A stretch of DNA of 64,000 nucleotides from Balanoglossus misakiensis (GCA_040954595.2 CM082584.2:6758001-6822000); one strand, 5' to 3'; shown: positions 49,901 to 63,902, numbered from the stretch's first letter. Numbers and translations are program-made. Notes: a model not told the origin generated them from the sequence alone.

Positions 49901-52900
49901 ACCGAACGCCATTGTTCTTTCCGATCACACCACTCAAACACAGACTCATGATTGACAAGGTTGACGTGCACCGAATATGGAATATGATGAAGAACACGAC
50001 CACAGCTAGTCACACACATGTCAAAATGTTGTGAAAAGGGCACAACGAAAGCCACTTGATTGTCAAAGGCACTTGTCCAAATACCAAATTACTGATAAAC
50101 AATTATGTTACAGATCAAACAACTTGACACCAGACAATGCACACAAGATAAAGAATAAAAAGTTATTTTTGCATCAAAGTTTATTTAAACACTGAAACAA
50201 TGGAAACTTCATAAATCATTGTAACCCTTTCAGCAGTTAAACTTGGCTTTTTTACGTGAATTTTTCCAAATCAATTTCTTACGATAGCACTGTTTGGGTC
50301 CCAAAAGAACAGAAATTTTGCAGTACCAAATTTCTGCAGAACAGATAGATTTACATAATATCTGAAAGAAAGCGGAAATATCACATTTTCTTCTTTGAGC
50401 TCGATCTACGATGCAGTCATGTCAAAGACTGAACACTGAGGGCGCTTGGCTATCGCACGTACAACACTCACAAGTGTCGTTGTACTTTACATCCGGGTTT
50501 CCAGCATTGAAGGCCACCAGTACCATTGTTAATGCTTTTTGTTAAATCGCACGCCTCGACTATTTCATTACATTTTTTTACTTGAATTTCTTCTTAGCAA
50601 GAGCGACCAATATCAAGACATCTCAAATGTAGTGCATCTTAAAAGATCTTAAAGCTGTAAATTGGGCTATATAATTTTTCAGGGTTTTTTTCTGGTTCCG
50701 TGTTTCTACTGCAGTTTCTTGTTTGAATCTCAGATCCATGATGAAATACCTGGTATTATATTTATCAAAACTGCCTTCGTGTATAAAGTAAGCACTGCTA
50801 ATACTATTACTGACAATTAAATTCAATTCCCGACTTGAATACAATTGTCAACAATAACATCAGTTTTCCACACATACATGTATGATGCCACATTCTCCAA
50901 TTCATAAAAATAGCAAAAAGTTAAAGTAAATGTCCCTAAAATTGTTGTTCCTCACACGGCATATGTTGATTGTTGTTGAAAAAGTTTGTTACTGTCTTTT
51001 TCACAACTTGTTGACAGCAACTGACACAGATAAACTACGTGTTGAGTATTAACACTTGAGCTACTTTAACAGATAGACATGTTGAGTCACAAACCAACTT
51101 TACTCCAGTAAGTCTATCTTATAATATACCAAGCTGATCTCATTTATATAACAGCTGATGACATATCAAGTCTAGGCGGGAGTGAATATTTGATCAATGG
51201 CTGCAAAACATTCCATTATAACATCTGTCCAATGTAATTAAGGTCAAAAACACAAGCCAAGCGCAAAAACATCTCAAGTGTTTTTTCTAGTTTGAGCTCG
51301 TAAAACTAACCCTTACCTGTCAATCAATAAATCACCAAATCATTGGGAGGGGAATGTACTTTGATAGAAGAGCTATATGGATATGTGCTGCCCAATTTGG
51401 CCCTCTGTTCATGCAAGATTTACCTCGACATGGATAGGAATTTCGAGTCACTGGCTTAGGAGGGGGACGTGTTCAACCCGGTGTTCCTTTAGATTTAGAT
51501 TTAGAAAAGGCATTCATCCCATTCAATTCACTTTTGTCTGCTGTATCAAAAACACTGGCCTATATTTTTCTTTTTTTCAAAAATGCCCCTCCCCTCGGCA
51601 AAGAAAATGTAAAAAGCAGGAAACTTAATATTTTTTTTCTATTGATTGCTCACCATAGTTTGTTTTGCTGCACGTGAATCAAATTTATATTATGTAGTAC
51701 TGCAGCTTTCTCACAAACAGATCCCAGCTATTAAGAATGACGTACGTCTTGTTTTGGTCACACGCGACTGAACTTCAGAGAAATCAACACTGGGCTATAA
51801 AGTAATAGCATTGTATTCAAATTGAAGTCCTACGCAAAGGCTCTCCAATATATGATGATCCAGCTCTGACAGATGGATTTCTGCTTGGTGAATGCTGGAG
51901 GTTGTTTTTTGTATTTCAGGGACGGTCGGGAAATTCCAGCGGGAGAGGGCAGTCAAAATCACAGGAATGGGCAAGAGAATAAACACGGACAAAAAAGTGT
52001 TTCTAAAATTCTCAAAACAAAACAAAACACAAAATTCTAGGGGATATGAATTCGTATAGATTAGACACACCGGACTTTGAGTGCAGTGAACATTTGCAAA
52101 GAGGAATGGCAAAGATAGAATTTTAGATTTCTTCTTTTTCTATGTGATGAACTGTTCTTATACTTTCTATTATCACAATTATTAATCTTTAAATATACCA
52201 TTCATCCTCCCATCCCCCCTTTATTTCCCTCTTGACATGGATCCAACCATTTTTAGAAGGTAACACACTCAAACCAAGTTGTGCTGTTGAAAAAGGCTAA
52301 AATGCAACACTATATAAACCAACACTTGAACATTTATCCCGACCCTTGCAATCTGATCTCCCCTCCCTCAAGTTATCGGTGAACACCATTTGACCTGTTT
52401 TTGTACATTGCATATTAAAACCTTACACAAGATGACATAACCTTGAGAATGAATAATGATGTCATTTCTATGAGGGGGGGGGGGGTCAAATGAGGATAAT
52501 TATGTTAGAAACTGACCGATCTGAATGGAAAACCTTGTTTGCTGCCCCCTTTTGCCGATCAACAATCTGGGGTACCTGTTTATCTATCCATCAACCACTC
52601 CTCGGTTTGCAAACAAACAGCCCTCTCCGTTACCGCAGCAGAGGGCAAGGTTACCCACGCTGACACTTCAGTCAGCCATATTTTTGTTCACGTATTACTG
52701 TTCTACATACAGGGACACACTGCACTGGCTGGCATCGGAGCATATTGATGTGAAATTTAAATATGTTTTCGCGAAATTACAACCCTTGGGCCACATTTGA
52801 AATGTTTTACTAGGATTCAATGTCAAATTTACAAACTTTCCTGAAATCGTAACTTCTCTTCTGCCAATGAAAAGTGGGCTTGAAAAACTTTTATACAAAC

Positions 52901-55900
52901 ATGAAATTGAAAATCCCCCTACGCCAGGTTCAAACGAGCTTGAAATGTATGCGTGGGGGAAATGCAGTACGATTTTGAGGGCTATAGGGTTGTTACGGGA
53001 CTGAATTAAACTGAAATAAAGAATTCATAGCGTCAATGATCTTTGAGTAATGTCACAGAAATAATGCTTTCTTTGTTCTGCAGGTGAACTTTTCGCCCCA
53101 GGGGTAAAAGCGAATTAATACACTACCTTGCAGTAAACATGACCAGCAAATAAGTTTAAGAATTTTTATAAGGGTAACCTCTACCCCTGTCTACCCCCAA
53201 CCACCCAAGCTGTAACAAACAGGATTCCTACCCTTATTTGCTGACAATGCACTGTTTGTCGTGAAGATATATTTTCTACACTGATAACATAGAAAAAACT
53301 GGCTCTTTGGAAATGTTCCAAGTTAAGCACAACGGTGTTATATACGTCTGTCAAAAAATGTCAGCGAAATCTTCGGAAATCATTTTTTTCAGTGTGAAAG
53401 AAATCATGTTGTACACTGTGCATTGGTGTTCCAGAGAAAATGATTTAAGCACGCGGGCTTTGACAGAAGGTGAGTCATTTGTGTACATGTATATTCTCAT
53501 TGTTTCACCGATGATGTCAGCAGTCACCTTGGACTCGGTTGGTTAGCTGAAAAATATGTGAGCAACTAAAAAAAATGTTCAGAAAAGATAAAGAGGTTTT
53601 TGTCCAACCAAAAATAAACAGTTGAAGAAAAAATAACATGATAAGAGATGTTTTTCAAACCAAAAATAAAATACCGGTACAACTTTGAGCTTTTTTTATC
53701 AGGTACTTAACATACTGCATCGGAGAATCAAGTGTATGTTAATCTGTCACCTGCCATCATTGTCAAAACAGCTGGAAGAACCACCTGGTTATAAAAGTAT
53801 GTGTAGATTAAGACCCCCTGGTCATACATATGTGAACACACACAAAAATAGCCGGCAATTTCATATAAACCCTGTGCGAATGAAGACTATGGCTGTTGTG
53901 CTGATTTTGAAAAACAGCCAAGTCAGCATTTTTTTTACTTCACTTGTTCCTCGACGACCAAAACTACATGAAGCAAGTGTTACAGGGTACACTATACAAC
54001 CACAGACAAGCATCTGGTTTTTATACATATATGCAAGGGTTAGGCCATGACTGGACATTTTCCAAGTTTCTCCGTAAAGACAGACAGAGCAGGAGATAAA
54101 AAGCAGACACTGATTATGTTTCAGGCCCAGGAGGGTACAGGGTTCTGTCTGGTTTGTGCTACAAACTGGACATTTTCCAATTAAATTCAGAAAGGGCAGA
54201 TAGTTCCGGATGTACAATTGACAGCGCTGAATATTATGGTGCAAATGAAGCAACATTTCAGAGTTATTCACAAAATCAGCCATGAATGAATAGAGGACCC
54301 CACGCATGGTGTACCGGGGGAGTCATTAGTCTTTCCCCATTGACAGAATTTATACCCTCCTCATAAACCACAAAGCTGAAGCTGGGCTGATTAAAGGTGA
54401 ATTTCATAAATGTTGGGGCAAAGTATTGTCACGAGTAAAGCAATAATAAACCTTATTGGAGCAAACAAATGACACGCAAACTTTACCTGAGAATGGATTT
54501 CTTGAATTGCTCCTTCTCTGCCTTGGACGCCCGTGGCGACGGGAATTCCGGGATTGAGAGCAGCTCCTCCAGCCATTTGCACAGGTTCGGGAAGCAGTGC
54601 TTGTTGAGCGACATCAGAATGTCCGACATGTGGTCCATCAGTTGCCGTGGTGATGCCCCGCCAATTGCCTACACAAAGAACAGAACAAATTTTCAGATTT
54701 TCTTTCCAAATGAGATTTAAGGTATTCTTTGATGGTGGCAATGTTGCTTTACACTGTTTCTGTTCATTCTTTCATTTTTCACATTTTTCAAGAAATGAGA
54801 GTTGGTTGAATTTCCACACTGGTAAAAAATAATCATATAATAGGACATAGAATGTCCTCTTTCTTGTATTTTTATTTTATCTGTATTAATTCCAAGGACA
54901 CTGTCCCAAAAGATAAAGAAATCAGAGCATGGGACAGCTGAGTTAATACACCAATGTCATTGTGACATTTACTGTCAGATAATTCCAACTAGCCTAGGAG
55001 GGTCGGCTTAACCTTCGCTCTCAAAAATCTCCTAAGCTAGTGATGATAACCAAAATGTACATATGCGGAGTATTCTTGCATAGTTAACATTTTACTTTGC
55101 ATAATTGACCTATATGGGGGCACCAGCAAACTTTGCCCCAATTTAGGGTTGGCGTACGTGTAGGGTGCGGGAGGGGGTTGTAAGTGCAAATCAAAAGTGC
55201 ACTGGCAGTGACACTTTGAACCACTGAACTGCAGCTGACTGTGACACAATCGGTGTTGTTTGAAACTCTGAGTCAATAGGAACGATCGACGTAAACTTGT
55301 TTCCAGAGTTTCCGAAATGAAAATAAATTGGCCTTGAAACGCGTAATGACAGATAATCCTAATTTAATAACACTACAGGAAGTGATTTTTCCCCCGCTGA
55401 TATGAAAGGAAATGACGGTTGCACACAAAACCGACATGAACCTATAGAGTTGGCAGTGCAGTGCACTATTCCGCACACACAGAGCTCAGTCCCCACACAA
55501 ATTTCAATCCTGTCTTTCTCTGCGTACAGAATGTTCATGTTCTCTTTATTAGACAACAGCACTGGATGAGAATGCTGCAAATATAATGCTGGTTGGAAAG
55601 CATTAAATACCGGCACTATACACCCTAGAGAAGTTGATTGTCAGATACTCCGTTTTTTTTTTTTTTTTGAATGTGGATGAATATTGCTTATTCATCATGA
55701 CTCCATCCTTTGTTCCTGTGTATGATGTCAGCTGCCGACCGAGGAGAAAGTTTCAAAACGTCGCATGGCGCTCATGTCTTTATTTATAGCAACTTTAAAT
55801 CATTTTTGACATTTCTCTGGTCAAAGTAATGTTCCTCAAAGACGGACAACATAATGAGCACACACACACAACAAAGAGCTACCCTCTCAAAAACTGAAAC

Positions 55901-58900
55901 TTTGCCCATAAGGATGTGACACAAATTTTCCTATAAATACGAACATCAAGTACAATAAACCGTTGATTATCCAAATGTCAATTACCTCCCCATTTTCCTG
56001 ACTTTTCACGGCTGTAGAAACTATTATTGAAATCACCTCACAAAGTGGACACCTCCACAACACTTGTCATTGGACTGTTTTTATTTATTTTCTGGCCGAG
56101 TTTTATTCCACAAACAAGTTTCTCTTTAAATGTGACTTATGCAATTCCTTTTCTTATTAACGCAAAGGGAAAGTGGGTCAAGAGGGTTTCTATGACATCA
56201 CAGAAACATAAACAGACATAATTAGCAACAATACACTCATCCATCATGCCCGAGTGACACCTCCACACGCCATATATGGACGATTATTAATATCTGACCC
56301 TCCTCCGGGGATCAATACTGGACTGTCCCCACCCGGCCATAAATATCAAATAACAATGGTGGCAGGCGATTTGAGTTGACATTCACAGATCACACTTCGG
56401 AGGCATGCCGCTTGTTTACCACGTCTCTGAGTGGTCGACCAAGAACAATGTCAGAAAGCCAGGGACCAGCGCTAATAATAAAGAATTTGCGACCCCCCCC
56501 CCCCCCCCTTCCCATTTTACCCAGCATGCAATGCAAAACTATTTGAGCCACAAGGGTTTGAGTTTCCTCTGCTGTTTCTGAACACATTATGCCAAACGAC
56601 TTGCTGGACAAAATCTTTCAATTTCAGTGGTCTCAAGATATATTAACTTACATTAGTTAGGAGGTAGGCCTTCTCACTTATCGGTGAAATGAATTAAAAC
56701 ATAATGTTGAAAATCTGGGTGACATTCATGTCAAAGACAAAAGTTAGCTGCTTTCCCTGAACAGTTTTAGATGACATCAATGAAACTGAGAAGCATAGTC
56801 TCATTTTGTTTTTACCTTCAACAAAATATTTATAGCAGGATCCTCCAGTATCCTGCCTTTGTTCATTTGTTCCCCCCCCCCCCCCATGTTTCAACCACCC
56901 CTGGCTGATTTTCAGGCAGTTCTGCACAGCGCCATCAAGAGTTCACCCCAACACCATGCTGTGACATCACAGAAATCCCCTCCCGATATCGAATAGTACA
57001 CCTCCGACACAATGGCACTGACATCCCAGGACCTCGCAAAAAAATGGGGTCAGCCAATCGCAAAAAAACAAGTTGTTTGTCACAGAGCAGTCGCTACCCA
57101 CAATGCAACAGTGACACACATCAACCAGCGTAAATCACAGTTTTTTGATTGAAGCATGACAGGCGCTTGTGAACTCTGACACTGTATTATGTAAATAACT
57201 CGGGCGATCATGCCATTTTTGTTGACACACAGCTGCATATTGATAAACAGTTTATTGACAATGCTCTCTCCCCCCCTCCCCCCCCCCCCCCCATTGCACC
57301 ACAAACACGAAATCTGACTTTTTTTTGTCTCCGGGGTTCAACCTCGTTTCAATCGACGCACACTTCAGTTTCCAGAAACGTTGGAACCGCATCAAAACCA
57401 TGGCAACAAAGCTCACTGTCCATCACTCTTTCAATAGATAGTTCTCCCTGCAAAACTTTTTTCAACTTTTTTTCCCCGCTATTAAAGCTCGATAGAAACA
57501 TGTGATGATTAAAATTTGTGGTGTCTGATACGAGAAGTGATCGGGGGAGGAGCTAACTTCTCCCTTCACGTAACTTTGCCTTCACGTTCAGAAGTACTTG
57601 AAGTTCTCAGGCAACAGATTTGTGCTGAATTCAGAATACCTTCACAGCGTGATTGACAACTATAGGAAGCCATTGTTGCCACAGAAAATAAGTAGGTCAC
57701 TCTACGTGCAGAGGTTGATCCGATCAACCGAATCAGAGTTGCACTTTTGCACCGTCTCCACACAGGACTTTTAAGTTCAAATCTCTATTAAACTTAAACA
57801 CACTTCTCACACGTCACGTGATTTTGTTTATGATAATAAGGTTCTAAACATTGCTTTGACATTAGTTTCAGTGCAAGAAGTTAATGAGAGAGCCCTGGAA
57901 ATACTTGAGTTTGTAATGATAAGTAGCGTTCTATAGAAGAAGTGATGCCACAGTAGTTTATTGTGTTATCAGTGTATTTTATCATCAGCAGTTTTTAATA
58001 CTATTTATTTTTCGTTGACTTAGTTTGTCAAGTGATGCTGATTGAGGTTGCCAGTGTGCATGGAAAAACGTGACAAATTTTCTATGTAATTAAAATTAGA
58101 AGAGCTGTCATTAGAAAATTTTTGATGTGTGTGAAATAAAAAAAATCGTCTATGTAAAAATTTATTAAATGGGCCTGTGGAGAATATGTATCGCTCAAAA
58201 AAAATTGCAAATAAACTGATGTTCTCACCTTCAGCAAAATGTCCAGTAAATTACGTCCATACTCTGTTAAAATCTGAGCCAATATTGGAAACTTTACTGA
58301 TTGATTGATAAATTCGCACTAGAAGCAAAAGAAATCAAATATGTTATTGACACTGCCACACAGTGAATAAATTTGCATGCACGTATTTTGCGTTTGTAGA
58401 ATATGAGAGAAAAAATCTCGCCAAAATGAATAAATGGTAAACACCGATTATTCATTTTGGCAAGTTTTTTCACTCTCCTGTCTACAAGCGGAATGGAAGA
58501 TGTGTGTGGTTTAACTTTGATTCACTATATATCCACATGTACATTAACATAAACGGTGTCCTGTATCAAACATAATTAATGGAAAAAGGGCAGCAAGAGA
58601 GAGACTTTGTCCCTTTAAGCTAAATCTCTTTAGTGCAATACTTACAAAGAAGTAGGCAGTGGATTTGACGGTGGGTGGTTCCGGCAGCATGATTGAAACC
58701 AGACCGATCTGATAGATGGAGAGTGGGTTGCATTCTGAATTCACCACAATGTGCGGGTATTTCTTCAGCAGCTGTGGGGCAACATAAAAAATATAGTTGC
58801 TTCCAACTTTACTATCTATATGTAGTATCGTTGTTTTGTTTTGTTTTATTTCCGGTGCATCAGGTCAATAACAGACTTCATAACACAGGGTTACTGTACA

Positions 58901-61900
58901 AAGAACAGTTAATAGAGAAATTTTCTTTAACTCTGACATTTGTGCTCTGTGGTGACTTTGCACCGAGCAAATTGCACTGCAATTGTGCATTCTGTACAAA
59001 TCTCCCAGGTCAAAGTTCAAAGAGCGGGTTGAAGTGACAATCATGTGTGACAACACTGGAGGGCTCTCGTTGCATTTCTAGTGATTTCTGAATGTACCCT
59101 ACTACTTTGGACTTTGTGCTAAACTTTATCAAGTAGTGGCATTAATGCCTATGACTATGAACGAGTCTCAGCCTTTCTTAACAATTATTTTAGTTTTATT
59201 TTGGCCAGATTACCTGGTGTTCTGATAGCAAGTTTCCAGTGACACTATACTGGATGGGAAAACGAAATAAACATAAATCTTTGTGAAAACTAAAATGTAT
59301 GAACTGCACAAGTTCCGCTCTGAGCAGTTGAGGAAATAAAAACAAAAGGACACATGTATATTAACTATGCTGGCAGACTGTATGTTACCCAAGTTTGCAA
59401 AACAAATAGACATTTTATGAGTCTGCTTTACCTGAGCTGTCAGTGCCATAAAACTCTCTATAACATCTGTCTGGTCTTGAATTCCTATTTAAAAAATAGC
59501 ACAAAAAACACAACATGTAATCTTTATTTAACCTAGGGTAGACCACTATAAGAACTTACATGTACATTGAAAAATTTGCTATGGCCACAGTTCTTGGAGA
59601 AAATATCAATAATAAGGAACAACATTTCTAACTTTTCCCATTTGCAAAGGTGTTTGTACAACACAGTAACAGCACACTCATTGAAGATAACTTTCTTTTT
59701 TTATGAAAGTCTGAAGTTTTATCACTTTCTTCTTGAAAAGTGTAAATATGGTATCATTATACAGTGTATACGTGTACAGTTACTGCACTATGCTATTTAT
59801 TTTTTCAATTTGTCTGATAAAAGTTTAAGAAATAAAATTTCAAGTGTCTCACCTACTGTCTGGAAGAGACTGAGTGTCTTGGCTGTCAGTTGAACATACA
59901 GACTTTTCACTGCTGGTTGGTAAGTTTCATTGTCGCTGAATAAAATAATTAACTGGAGGGTAAAGGGTACAAAAATGTAAAGGACAATTATTAGAATTTG
60001 TCAACTTAGAGGTTTTTTCATTACATCCGAAATTCATAAATGCAAGACTCAACTACAAATGATTCATTTTTTACTACATTGATCATTTTCATAGGAAGTC
60101 AGCACTTTCCGATTGGATGAAATTTACAGCATACCAGAGAGAACCAGTCAAAACTGGTTCAATCCAGTTTAGCTTGCGGATACTCACAGACTTGGCCAAG
60201 TCTAATATTGCTGGCTGTGGAACGAGTGAGTATATCTGGATCATGATTTCTGTGAGTTGGGGCACAAGAGGTGCTATGTCAACAAGCAAGGTCCTTTGTG
60301 CTCTTTTCAACAATTCACAGACGCCCTGAAAGAAGAAAGCAATATACAAAGTCACAAACCAGAAAAGACTTTCTCTACAGTACATGAACTGGTACAATAT
60401 GACCAGAGACAGTTGAATATTTCATACACTACAAAACACTTGGATTTGTTGCAAAACTACACATATTGTTTAAAGGGTACATTCTAATAAATGGGCAAGT
60501 TAGTTTTGTTTAATTCCTTGTGTGAGTTTCTCAAGCTCTACCTATGTAGAGTTCCAAAACTACACAAACCAAGGACTCGTAACTGGACGTGGGCCACCAA
60601 TGAGGACGCTGTCCCTCACTAACCTCAACAAGCCCAGCGTCTGACATCCATTGCATCATGATCTTCTGAATGATCGGGAACACCTGCTGTAGGATCAGCA
60701 ACACGGGCTGTGTTTCGACGACCTGCGAGGGCGCTTTCTTGGTCTCCGCGTCCTCCTCGTCGACGGCGTCCTGCCTCTTGTAGTCCAGAGTGGCACACAG
60801 CATCGCCAGCATGTGGATTCTCATCTGTATGCCGGCTTTCGTGTTGGCAGACGGCTGGCAAAGAGGATGGAAATCAAATGAGATACATGCATGTTTTGAA
60901 AGAGAGCTTAAAGGCAACAGATCGTCTCACGCGCATGCGCGTAGCTTCCATTCAAATAGTGGCCTGCCTTCGCTTCCTTCCATTTTTTTATGCGCACCAT
61001 ATACCCGGTAAGTAGATTCTGGTTTTGTCCCTCCTTTTCACCCAAGCTGGTGTCTTTTCACGATCTCCGACACAGATTATGGTCGCCGCCATCTGCTCTG
61101 TTGTTAGGACAGACCACTGCCTTATGGGATTGGCTGTTCACTAAACGTCTGTAACCAGCGGCTACAGCTGGAACATGCATGTGAGACGAGCTAGGCGCTT
61201 TAAGAGTGAAATAAAGTTATCCAAACCCCTGTTTTTTTGTTCTACTTCCTATAACAAAACCTTTCACTGTTCTCTTCATCAAAATAGCCCAAATCATAAT
61301 ATGTAAGGACCCTTGCTATTACTGACCAATGAACTCTAGTCCAGACAACAAGAAAACTGCCTACACGCATAACGGCTGTGTTTGTGAGCTACAGTAAATA
61401 CTGGGCTTTTCATCACGCTATACAGATTTGAACAAGAAACTGCAGTTGATACAGAAAAACAAAAAAATACATACCAAACGGTTCAGTCAAACATTCTAAC
61501 ACAGTTATAGCACTGGTGGATTACTGGGTCATCCTCTCAGAATTAAACCGCACAGCCCTGGCACATCAATTATAATCATCAAAATAATTGCATAAAGATG
61601 ATACTGGCATTGAGACATCTAAATCTGGAGAGCAACATCATTAGAAATCTTACCGGTTCATTGGCCAGTGTTTGTAGCTGTTCAACCTGGGGTCCAATCA
61701 AAACTTGTAGATAGTTCATGGTGTCGGCCACGGGCAGGGATGACATGGTGTAGCCGATTGTACTCATCAGTCGTATCAACTCTCTAGACTGGAAGAACAA
61801 TGTTACATTTGGTTACTTACAGCCTAGCCGGGGGTCATTCTTGTTGTCATGGTAATATGTAAGCGATAGAAAACATAGTAAAATAGTGACTGAATTAATT

Positions 61901-63902
61901 TTAAAATAGCACTTATTAAAGAGAAGACATTTTTTTTAATTTTGATACATCTAAAAGTCTACTGCATACGTTACAATAGAAAACAATCGATTTAAGCCAA
62001 ATCGTAGTGGTGACATGTTTAATAATAAGCCATTCAAAAATCATTCTTTTACATGTACATACTTTCATGTTGGTGCCTTGCGACAACACAGCCTCGGCGG
62101 TGTTTAGGATGTCATTGGCGAAGGGTTGTAAATGAGGGACGCACTCCGACGTGATGTCTTTGAGAGCCATGGTGGACGCCACAGCCAGCTCGCTGTTATG
62201 CAGACCAGACAGCAACAGAGGGATCACGCTCCCCAGGGACCCAGGGGTGTCCGCTAGCCACTCAGCATAGGCACCTGGTGGAGGTAAAGAAAACCCGAGA
62301 TAACAAACCTACAGTTTTCGCTCTGAGAAGTTAACGTTGAAACCAACAATTTTTAGTTCCATCTGACTCGATTTTCAGTTTATGTAAATGCAGATAACAC
62401 TGAGAAGTCAAATTGCATTAAATTTGCATATGCATTATTACAGGGATATTTGATATTCAGATGAGCACACTTTCGGCCAATCAAAACCACACGTATATCA
62501 TTACAATATATTAACATATATGCAAATATATGCAAATCTTCAGACTACTCACTCACCCAGCATACACATGGCCGTGGATGCCAGTTTGACGTTAGACATT
62601 TGGATCTGAGGTAGAATAGCCATTAGGTTATGCACACACAACTCATCCCCGAACTCCCCACCTTCAGCTATAGATCTGAATGCAAATAAACACGCTTCCA
62701 TCATCTGTAAATTAAAAAAAGAATGTCAATAGAGAAAAGTGAGTGGAATGAACACCTACACGAATAGGGTAAAACATGTAAGACTGGACCTAAGCTAAAC
62801 TGCAAAACTGGCTTCTCACAGAATTTATTCTGTAAAATGATCATGAGCATTCTAATATACTTTGCACGTGTACTGGACTGGGAACAACAGCCATTCATGA
62901 GGGAATTTGGATACTAGATTTCCGACAACACAAAGCCAAAAGTCATCAACTATGATGCACCCACCTGCCATGATTGGTTGCCCTGTGTTACCATGGTAGC
63001 CAACATACTGTATAAATTATTCAAAAGTGGTTCTCTGAGGAGAGTGTAGGCATACATCTGAAAAAAAGAATCACGAAAAACTTACTCAAATTTACAGAAA
63101 AATCAAAGTGTGTACATGTAGGTATTTACATTCAAATATGCACAATTTCACATATGGTATAAATTTATACCTTATGATGGAAGACTTTGATGTGAGAAAG
63201 ATTTAAATAGGTTTTTCAGCCTTTTCCCGAAAACAAATCATTATTGAAAAGTAATGTCTCGGAGATTTCATCTGTCTTTATGAAATAAGAGAAGTTAGAT
63301 TTACCAATGTATCTGCAATGTCTTGCCTGTAACATCTAAACTCTTCTTTCTCATCTGAAACACACAATGTGATAATATGTTGAACAACGTGATCAGTAGT
63401 CAGCCTGTGCCATTTTATTCTGTCGTCTTCTTGCATAGTGTACAAAGCATTCTCTACCCAGGCGGGTGGGGGGGGGGGGGTCACCAGCCTGCAGTACGCA
63501 AGTATACTTCCTCCCAACTCACCTGCCGTCCAACCATCGTACTCGCTGTCGGCTGGGTATTGCACTTTATTGATGAGCACCTCGGCCAGGTTCATGTAGA
63601 TCGGCACGTACAGTGCTCTGTACTCATTGAATTTATCAGCCTCTGCGGAGATGATGTCGTCCTGACAAGGAATCGATCAACATCCGTCACATCAATGAAC
63701 AAAGACAGTTATGGCTCTTTAACATTCGCATCCTAATTTTGAAACATTGCATCCAGTCAACTGTAGCAAAAACACTGGTTCTAGCTTAGTTTCCATGTAC
63801 ATGTATAAGAAATTTTCTTACCTGTAAAATGTACCAGAAGCCAAACGGAATATTGCTGATATTTTCATCAACTGGGAAGTATCCAGGCAATGCTGAAAAT
63901 CC
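43817..63902 (-). CDS. IPO13: Importin-13 (karyopherin beta family), C-terminal two thirds
   Basis: Fifteen exons with intact GT-AG junctions and frame encode 632 residues; the vertebrate protein is about 963, so roughly 330 N-terminal residues lie past the right edge. Exons: 43817-43937, 54487-54668, 58229-58318, 58646-58771, 59432-59484, 59853-59952, 60188-60325, 60624-60854, 61654-61788, 62063-62274, 62557-62704, 62965-63057, 63305-63354, 63523-63661 and 63822-63902. Diagnostic stretches are LPGYFPVDE, VQYPADSEYDGW, DEKEEFRCYRQDIADTL, LVPQLTEIM, PEPPTVKSTAYFF, LNKHCFPNL and the C-terminal ERVNKKKIRE...CRGLIGTEY. All align in order with importin-13. The family is built of HEAT repeats, binds RanGTP and shuttles cargo across nuclear pores; known importin-13 cargo includes UBC9 and MAGO-Y14, with eIF1A exported. 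The C-terminus is extended (ADQLQWAQQLGI) compared with the human end. No break was seen. Confidence 0.95.
43938..54486. other. 10.5-kb last intron of importin-13, no nested gene seen
   Basis: AT-rich intronic DNA with many short open frames that lack family features on either strand. It contains poly(C)/poly(G) runs at 46599-46608, about 46749-46757 and 52474-52485, and repeated TTCCAGGA words around 48640-48740. No RT, transposase or RNA gene was recognised. Confidence 0.55.
56493..56508 (+). repeat. Poly(C) tract, 16 nt
   Basis: The longest C homopolymer in the window, in an importin-13 intron. Confidence 0.95.
56872..56885 (+). repeat. Poly(C) tract, 14 nt
   Basis: Fourteen C, about 365 nt from the preceding tract. 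Confidence 0.95.
57270..57292 (+). repeat. Poly(C) tract interrupted by one T
   Basis: C7, T, C15; the third such tract within 800 nt of the same intron. Confidence 0.95.
58391..58490 (-). ncRNA. Intronic ~100-nt hairpin (microRNA-precursor-like or MITE)
   Basis: Two 43-nt arms (58391-58433 and 58448-58490) flank a 14-nt loop. The inner 13 bp pair perfectly, then come blocks of 1, 2, 5, 5 and 10 bp (one T-G wobble) separated by small mismatches and one asymmetric internal loop; 36 of 43 positions pair. It lies in the 327-bp importin-13 intron 58319-58645 and would be transcribed with the host gene. Size and shape fit a microRNA precursor, but a miniature transposon would look similar. No known microRNA seed was recognised. 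Confidence 0.4.
63468..63480 (+). repeat. Poly(G) tract, 13 nt
   Basis: Thirteen G in the short importin-13 intron 63355-63522, only about 40 nt from the donor of the neighbouring exon; the transcript has C13 there. Confidence 0.95.

Larger units (their letters stand above)
54669..58228. other. 3.6-kb importin-13 intron with poly(C) tracts and an inverted repeat
   Basis: Contains three long poly(C) tracts (56493-56508, 56872-56885, 57278-57292), a 16-nt poly(T) at 55653-55668, and a 13-nt inverted repeat (54988-55000 with 55029-55041, one mismatch). On the importin-13 sense strand the poly(C) tracts are poly(G). Confidence 0.8.

Noticed and set aside
53861-54307. 148-codon minus-strand open frame in the last importin-13 intron
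   Set aside because: No family features and no convincing splice sites that would keep the importin-13 frame; the exon at 54487-54668 joins directly to 43817-43937.
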